From the NCBI GenBank assembly GCA_016630905.1, contig WBMQ01000009.1, positions 1,364,001-1,428,000 of the forward strand: DNA of 64,000 nt, given 5' to 3'. Under the pieces are notes generated by a model. That model searched no databases. It was not told where the DNA came from and saw only the letters and a list, made by a program, of their open reading frames with translations. Position 1 is the stretch's first letter. Every line of letters starts with the position of its first letter. Source of the stretch: Capillidium heterosporum (lineage: Eukaryota; Entomophthoromycota; Entomophthoromycetes; Entomophthorales; Capillidiaceae). Below are positions 57,321 to 64,000 of this stretch, piece after piece. Both the position numbers and the translations under genes were made by a program.

Positions 57321-59227
57321 GACAACTGTATTTAATGATCTTGATGCTCAGCTTCAAGTTATCAATCTTGTGAATATATTTCTGTTCTCAACTGTGTCCA
57401 AGGCTGCAAATAGGTCCGTAAAAGATACTGATTGGTTGAAATTCTTCCGCAAAATTATTTTTGAAGCAAATTTCAAAGATTCGTCACTTAGCTTAGACTG
57501 CGCTATTGAAGCAAATAGTTCTCAACTCCCAACTGCTGACTATTTAGAAAGAAGACTGGTAACGCATGAGCTCAAATAACAAAGCCAACCTTGAGAAGCT
57601 CAACTTTCTGAAAGAACAAAGTAACTTTTCAGATAAGTATACTTGGGAAACCTTACAACGGATAGAGAGATCTTCGACTCCTCAGAGTATACAAAGCGAG
57701 GCTACTAATTCGAATGCGAGTACCAGCGCTACGGAGATGAGAAGCGAAGTATCTGATATACAAAATTCAAGTGGTAAGTCAATTTCCGATAGGATTTCAT
57801 GATAACAACTTTGAAGCTATAGCCAACTCAAGTTATCAAGGAAGTTCATTGCCTCGGTCAAACAGTAGTACTTTGAAATCGAGAGCAAAAAATTCAAGTG
57901 AACAATCTAATGCCGAAGAAGCTCAGCTTAATAAGAGTGAAGGTTCAATTGAAAAAGTAAAACTGGCTGATTCCTCTTGCAATGATTCAAATAATGGCCT
58001 AATTCAGCAACTTAAATTCGAAACATTAAACCACTATATTGAAATTGGACCTGCACTGACCAACCAACTACCCGAACCTGAAATAACTGTCCAGGAATCC
58101 AGCTTTGAGCCCGAATTAGTTACCTGGGAACCTCAGCTAGTGCTTGAACCTACTACTCAATATTTTCAACCCAATGATATGTCCACCCGAAGAAACAAAG
58201 TAGATTTTTATAGTATATTTCACTTATTCGCTAAAGGGATAAACTCTTTGACTACCAATTTGGACAGCAGCTGGCTAGTGGATCTAACAGTATTATCTTC
58301 AAGGTGATCGAAAAGAGATCCAACCGATCCTTCGTAATGAAGAAGATAAAAGAGGCAAAGCTCTCTGCTGTTCCATGCGACCCTCAAAAAGTACCCTATG
58401 AGCTCCATATTCATTCTAAGGTGGACCACCCCAACGTTATAAAGTTGCACAAAGTGTTCAACGACATGGGCTATATCTGTATGGTGATGGAACGGGCCCA
58501 ACACGGCAATCTCCGAGACTATATCAAGAGGACATCCAGCTAATTTCCGTAAAGCTGCTAACGTAGCTAAATTTCTTTTTTACTGTATGCCAACTAAAGT
58601 CGACCTAGATCCTCGTCATGCTTTTACAAGCGGTACAGTACCTGCATAGCAAACTTATATATCACGGTGCGATCAAGCTTGAAAACATCTTAGTTGCCAA
58701 AGGCAAGAAAATCAAGCTTGCTGACTTTAGCCACGCCTTTGACTACAGCAGTAAAGATCAATGGTAAAATTCTTTTTAGCTGTTGATTAACTTTATAATT
58801 TAGGATTTTAAACCATTCAATACTCCAAAATCACCCCTGGCTCAACAACCCTACCGATCATGCGTTCCCTGCTTGCGAATGGTGGGATGATATGATCTTC
58901 TGTGAGCGCCAAGATATCTATGCAATTGGCTTAGTTGCCTACGAACTTTTAGTTGGTAAACCTCTTTTTAAATCTAAAAGCAGTAATGCTTTTGATGGGC
59001 AGACTAAAGAGTTGGACCTTGAATTTCCTCTCAATTTTGACCCAGTAGCTAAGAAGTTCGTTCTCTGGGTAAGCTTCCTATTTTGGTTTATTTCGATACT
59101 TATGTTTATCTTCAAACTGCAGGTGCTGTCTATTAATTATAAGCAGTTGCCAAATGCTTGTCAGATCCTAAACCATCCTTTCCTTACTTCTAATGCTGAT
59201 ATTGATGTATATAATGCATTGAAATAA
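57321..59227 (+). CDS. Protein kinase-like protein lacking the catalytic Asp (pseudokinase), 5' end uncertain
   Basis: A spliced gene with a disordered Ser-rich N-terminal half and a C-terminal Ser/Thr-kinase fold. Kinase landmarks: glycine loop GQQLASGSNSIIFKV, lysine in FVMKKIKEAK, alpha-C glutamate in VPYELHIHSKVDHPNVIKLH, hinge YICMVMERAQHGNLRDYI, LQAVQYLHSKLIYHGAIKLENILV where HRD has become HGA, LADFS in place of DFG, and the C-lobe DIYAIGLVAYELLVGKPLF and ILNHPFL. Supported introns: 58563-58608, 58764-58803, 59069-59122, and likely 57773-57815 and 57548-57584. A +1 frame change is needed near 58524-58535 (YIK to GHPANFRKAAN). The 5' end is uncertain: coding-like sequence extends to about 57330 without an ATG. 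Kinase subfamily not resolved; Aurora- or polo-like spacing is only a guess. Confidence 0.65.
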
Positions 59228-59528
59228 GCTCTATATATGATGGTAGATCTAATTATATATTATTAAATTATTGTTATTGTGGTTATTTTTTGTTATAAGA
59301 TTCATAGTATTTTATAAATACTGTGGGTAAAAATGCCTTTTACTTTACAAAACATTGATGATGAATTAAGATATATATTCTTACTAGAGTAAATTTCACT
59401 ATAGTTCTTTTTTAAAGTTTTGGATAAATACTTTGAAGATAAAAGGTGTGCCTTTAACATCCAAGCATTTCTATAAAATTGTTCATCCAAATAGGAAATG
59501 TAGAGGGAGAAGTTGAATAATAGCTCTC
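59228..59528. other. AT-rich spacer up to the duplication junction
   Basis: 3' flank of the kinase-like gene. Similarity to the helicase region begins abruptly at 59529. No gene seen. Confidence 0.4.
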
Positions 59529-59943
59529 TACTTGACCATGTGGGGCGAACAGGAAGTATATATTGAGCCTACATCGACTTTGTACCTCAAGGATCCGCCC
59601 CAGACTTTCGTATGTTACAGTTCGATCCATACTACCAACTCGGGTACCCCACTGATGCGAGGTAAATTTAACAGCTTCCTAACCTATACTTACTGTGATT
59701 AAAATAGGGGTCACTGCCATCGAACCCAAATGGTTGACTAACATCGCCAAGCCTTTAGTCACCTACTCCAAACCTTTGGATTCCAAAGATTCGTTGAAGA
59801 AGTTACAGAAAGCTATAAGGAACCGTAAGCGTGGCAAAATAGATAAGGAGGAGGAAGTTTTAGTGACAGTCACCCCCCACTTTGGCCCCAAAAGCTGGAA
59901 CTTGCCCAGCACCAAGGTTGCTATGGATTTCTTGAAAAAGTAG
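59529..59943 (+). pseudogene. Helicase 3' fragment (end of exon 2, intron, exon 3)
   Basis: Copy of the last 415 bases of the DHX37/Ecm16-like gene: the end of exon 2 (MWGEQEVYIEPTSTLYLKD), the 46-nt intron, and the complete last exon to its TAG. All helicase motifs are missing, so it cannot encode a helicase. The sequence is intact within its limits, implying a recent origin. Confidence 0.9.
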
Positions 59944-60112
59944 TTTGAGAGTAAAGCCTTATAGACTCTGTTTCTTTTGAGATGATTTTAGATGCCATTG
60001 CACCCTTTATTTCACTTTTGTATGTATATTAGCTGGTACAGGCACTTTAGCGGTATATGGCGTTTGATTTAGGCTATTAAGACTATATATGAAGGGGTGG
60101 CATGTAAATATA

Positions 60113-60467
60113 CTAAGAAAGCAGCAGTACTGTATTCAAATGTTCATGTAGCCAAGTCTGTTGTTCATATCGAGTAGATAAGCTCAAAGTACTAAGTGTA
60201 CGCAGATATTGAATCCTCCTAACCTTGGGTTTACAGTCAATGTACCGCATAGTAGCCTCTTTAAATGCCAAGTTTATGTCATCGGCGATAGGTTTCAATG
60301 CAAATCGGCCCGAGTTGGGGTTGTTTATGTACTTAGTTTTACAATTTGGTTAAAGTGGAGTTTCCTACTTTTCCTGAGAACCCTTCAAATTGAGATGCCA
60401 AGGAAGGCGAGTGCGGTTTAGTTACCTGTGGGATGGATCGTAAACTCATGTTGTCGAACCTAGCCAT
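60113..60467 (-). CDS. Second copy of the small hypothetical protein
   Basis: Mirror copy of 33293-33647. Start, candidate intron and stop are conserved. Four transitions close together change WC to RY in one codon pair, with two others silent. Without a known family it is unclear whether either copy is functional. Confidence 0.3.
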
Positions 60468-63463
60468 AAAATTAAAGTCAAGATGGAGCTATGAGGAATG
60501 AGGTGTTGTCAGGGTTCTGCAGATTGGCTTTTGATGACTCCGAATGTATAGTCAGCCGTCAATATATACTAATATGAAAAAAGCACTTTGCTATACAAGT
60601 ATTTAAAATTGCTCGAGGGTTGAGGTTGCATAGGTAGATATTTATACTTTTTAGGTAGCAAGGGGACAGTTATCCTTCACCACTCACCTCCACTACTTGG
60701 CTAGGTATTCAGTATCAATCCTTATCCATCATTCAAAAATTTGGCTAGTTGACTACACTCTTTAAGGCTAAAAAGCAACATATATGCCTGTTTATCGTTT
60801 TATGTTTATATCTGCGACGCTATTACCAATAACTGCAGGCTAAATATATAAGACTGAGGTGGCGTAGTATTAGGATTTGGTTGGGTCAGATTACTCAAAC
60901 ATATTCAGCTTTTACATCATGTCTTGCACGGCTATAACTGCCAATAGATGATTTGTAGAACACGTCATTTCAACACTATATTCGTAGCTGTGGGTGCTGC
61001 TCAACTCTACAACATTTGATTTGAAATGCTGAATCAAGTGATGGAGAACAAGTAAATATAGTTCGATTGCTAAGTTAGTAGACTATACAGGTATTTAGTA
61101 TAGAGCCTGTAAAGTAAGCAATAATACAAGCTTTTCCTTGAGTGACCCATGGTTTATTTAGACTTGTGGATCTGTAACAAGTATTTCAAGCTTTTAGGAT
61201 GAAGTTTCAGTATAGAAGCCAATATATGGTAGGAAACAGCAACCCTTGGACCCTGGCATTTCCCTGTTATGCTTTTTTTAAAATGCTAGATTGTATACCC
61301 ATTTCGCATTAAAAGCAGCTATCCGAACTGTATTTCCAGTAAACCCTAGGTGGATAGGATGACTGTATAAAAGGGGCATTGTGACGCATTGCCTGACATG
61401 AGCCTGTAAGCTTTTGATCCAAATGTCAAGGTAGCCACTGCAAGCTCCAACGTTCAAGAATTATGGCGATTTTTTATAGGTGCACTTGTAGCTAACTCAT
61501 TAAATCTTTGAACAGCTTCGGCAATTTGGAATACAACTGATGAGTCACAAAGTAAACACGAGTACACTTTAGAATTTAGTAGCTGAGTTAATACCAATAG
61601 TATATTGCAACGTCCTTATTTCATCAAATTAGTATTGCATTTGCTTAATAGGCAATGTCGATGGATGTTTATATCCGACCTATATATTGGCTATTCTATT
61701 GCATCCGGTTTATATGCATGACCCAATGTGTGAGGTAGAAGGTGGCTTCTGATTGAATATGCAATTCCCAACCCATGGATATAGATACCTTAAAAGCACT
61801 ATATAAGGCGTCCAGGTGTGAAGATCGATTTTAACTTGTAGTTTCTACTTTTATTGCCAACTCGAAGCAAACGGCTGTACCTTCCATTTTAACCAAACCG
61901 TATCGAACTTGACCTGCAAGTAGATTTCGTATACAGCTATCAAGCCAACATTCAATCCAGCACTTTCAACTATGGCCTACATCGTATTCATAAAGAAAAT
62001 TAAGCCCAAGAGAGCTTAGTGCATGTACTTCAACTTAATAAAGCTGACTCCAGTCTAATTAAATTGCTTTATTTTTTAGTTTATATACATTTGTTTACAT
62101 GGGAACATAGGTCTACAGGCTATTGAGGCCAACCGCCTTATATTGGTAGTTATCAAAATTCAAGCTTCGGATGCAAAGTTGGCAACTATCGACTGTACCT
62201 AGCTAAGCTAAGTATGAACAGTCAGTCGCTTCCAGACAAGGGCTTCCATTTAGATACGATCGAGCTATACTGTGTCAAGACTAGAAGCTGCTTTTGCAAA
62301 GGTAGGTAATCCAAATCCACTATTATAGTACTGAGACGTAGATGTCAGGGTTTTTGAATTGAAAAGCTCCAGAGAGAAGCATAGCGAAGTGATCAAACTC
62401 CTCTAGTCACAAGTTCATTTGGAGCTTCGATATAAAGACTTGGAGCACTTTACTCGAAATTAAATGTAAAAGATATCGGTGTATTAGATAACGAGGATGG
62501 TAAAGGAAGGATGCAATGTCTACGATTCAAAGGTTTTAGAACCGACTTACAACTATCTCGTCGATGAAATTGTATAATTTAGGTGGTGTCCATACGACTA
62601 GTGTTGTAAGTTGGTGATATGTGTGGAAAGGTAGTTTAAATATAAGCTCTAAATCATACCTAGCCATTAATGTTTTGAGATATGTTATAAACAAAGTACA
62701 CTTTCAGCTTCCTCAACATTGAGAAGGACTAGCATTCCGTATTATAATTAAAATATATGCATATTGAAAACAGTGTATTGCAAATAAACAGTAAACTGAC
62801 AGCTATTTAATATACTATAAATTGATAATATGTGATGGGAATAGAATATATAAATGGGATTGGAATAGACATACTAAGCATATAGGTAGATGAAAATGAA
62901 CATGAAAGTATTGTTTAGATATATTTAGAATTGGTGTAAGAGTATGAATGTATATATAAGTAAAGGTAAATATGCAATAGTTGCTGAAACATAAATAAAG
63001 CTAGTATAAGTGGAGGATGATATGTAGTAGCTGTTTGGATTTGAGCAAAGTTGAGGAAATAGTACTAAATATATATAAAATCAATGATACTAGTGTTTTC
63101 ATGCTTTGTCTTAAAGGTTTGAAGTTAACTATAATAAATACTTTAAATATAGGCTTATGCTTATTATTAGCTTGTAAACTAGATCTACTAGTTAAGATTA
63201 ATATATGTTATGTATATCCTACTAAAGCATATACTAAAGGTTTATTATAAATATATACATTAAAGCTTTTCTTACTAGATTAAGGTATTAAAGTTTTTTA
63301 TTAAGAAAAATATTAAAAGTATTTAAAAAGATATATATTAAAATTCTTTTAGATTTTAACATTAAAGTTATAATTAATAATATGTTTACTGGCTTTAATA
63401 GGCTTATTAATAATATATACTAAGGCTTTATAGATAGAGATTAATACTTTATACTTAACTATT

Positions 63464-63760
63464 AACTTAGCTAAAAAGCTAAGTTATATATTAAATATTA
63501 GATCATTTTTATAGGTAACTTATAATTATATTATACTTTAATAAATTACTTTAAATTAAGTATTTTATATTTTATTAATAATTCACTTTAAATTATTATA
63601 CATTCTATTTACATCATATTAATTAACTGCTAGTCTATTTAATTAAAATTAAAATTAATTATTTTTTTAAGTATAATTTATTAGATTTTAGCTTTAACAA
63701 TAAACTACTATAACTAAAGTATAAGGTCTAAAGAGGTACTGCTAAATCTAACTAATGATA
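63464..63760 (-). repeat. Heavily decayed LTR (family of copies A-C)
   Basis: Follows LTR A (17496 onward) in order: aacttagct, tatattaaa, agatcattttt, gtaacttataattatat, ttaaattaagta, ctagtctattta. Nearly every C of copy A is T here. It sits just outside arm 2, as the LTR fragment at 30230-30352 sits just outside arm 1. Confidence 0.6.
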
Positions 63761-64000
63761 GTATTATAATAGAAATATATAATATAAAAGGTCAGGATAG
63801 TAGAACCAATGCCAATTATAGTATTAGTAATATAAATTACCTAAAGGAGGTAAGTCTAAAAGGAAGTAAATAAAGTAAGCTAAAAGAGTATAGAAGTCAA
63901 ATCACATATTTGCATAATTTAATAACTAAAATGCTAGCTAGGAACAATATTTTATTTATAAACAAAACAGATCAAGCTATTAAAGATATCTATAGCAAAA
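63761..64000. other. AT-rich sequence to window end
   Basis: No feature recognised. Confidence 0.4.

Larger units (their letters stand above)
59529..63322 (-). repeat. Arm 2 of the 3.8-kb inverted duplication
   Basis: Reverse complement of 30438-34231 without net indels; differences are transitions only, in the stretches compared. Contains the truncated helicase 3' end, the second copy of the small hypothetical gene, and the non-coding remainder of the arm. Similarity stops sharply at 59529, while at 63322 it fades into AT-rich related repeat sequence. Confidence 0.9.

Overview
The window is nuclear DNA of a fungus. The genes carry many very short spliceosomal introns (about 36-81 nt, GTA...AG), and they encode typical fungal or eukaryotic proteins: a HUWE1/Tom1-type HECT ubiquitin ligase, HP1, fimbrin, a DHX37/Ecm16 DEAH helicase and Rhizomucor-type secreted lipases. 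There is also a Ty3/gypsy retrotransposon. Repeated DNA shows heavy one-way C-to-T/G-to-A decay resembling repeat-induced point mutation (RIP). The exact lineage cannot be fixed from the sequence; the RAP1GDS1-like and carboxypeptidase-Q-like genes make an early-diverging or basidiomycete-type fungus plausible, but that is inference.

Layout. 1-11.3 kb is gene-dense: HECT E3 ligase (5' end outside the window), MAPEG glutathione transferase, a 14-exon SmgGDS-like ARM-repeat gene, and a divergent HP1 gene with chromodomain and chromo shadow domain. 12.2-16.4 kb holds three tandem intronless secreted lipases; a fourth copy at about 17.2-17.5 kb is decayed and cut off by an LTR. 17.5-31 kb is AT-rich, repeat-packed and without credible genes. 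It contains a 610-bp LTR in inverted pair, a 493-bp solo LTR with target-site duplication, a roughly 1.3-kb palindrome with an internal minisatellite, and a diverged dispersed repeat. 30.4-34.2 kb is one arm of a 3.8-kb inverted duplication whose other arm is at 59.5-63.3 kb. Between the arms lie the helicase, a METTL18/Hpm1-like methyltransferase, a mutated Ty3/gypsy element, an LST2-like gene, an M28 peptidase, fimbrin, a GPI-anchored cell-surface candidate and a pseudokinase.

How it fits together. The genes are ordinary single-copy housekeeping loci (ubiquitin, ribosome biogenesis, actin bundling, histidine methylation) separated by heterochromatin-like blocks. The recurring structural theme is inverted repeats at four scales (230 bp, 500 bp, 610 bp and 3.8 kb), together with transition-rich decay of the repeated copies. 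The HP1 gene nearby is the reader expected for such chromatin, although nothing shows that its location matters. The best leads are the 13 introns all in phase 1 in the SmgGDS-like gene, four host genes that each need a same-direction +1 frame change, the hydrophobic N-terminal extension on the retrotransposon Gag, and the kinase lacking its catalytic aspartate. I did not find a clear new multi-gene system.
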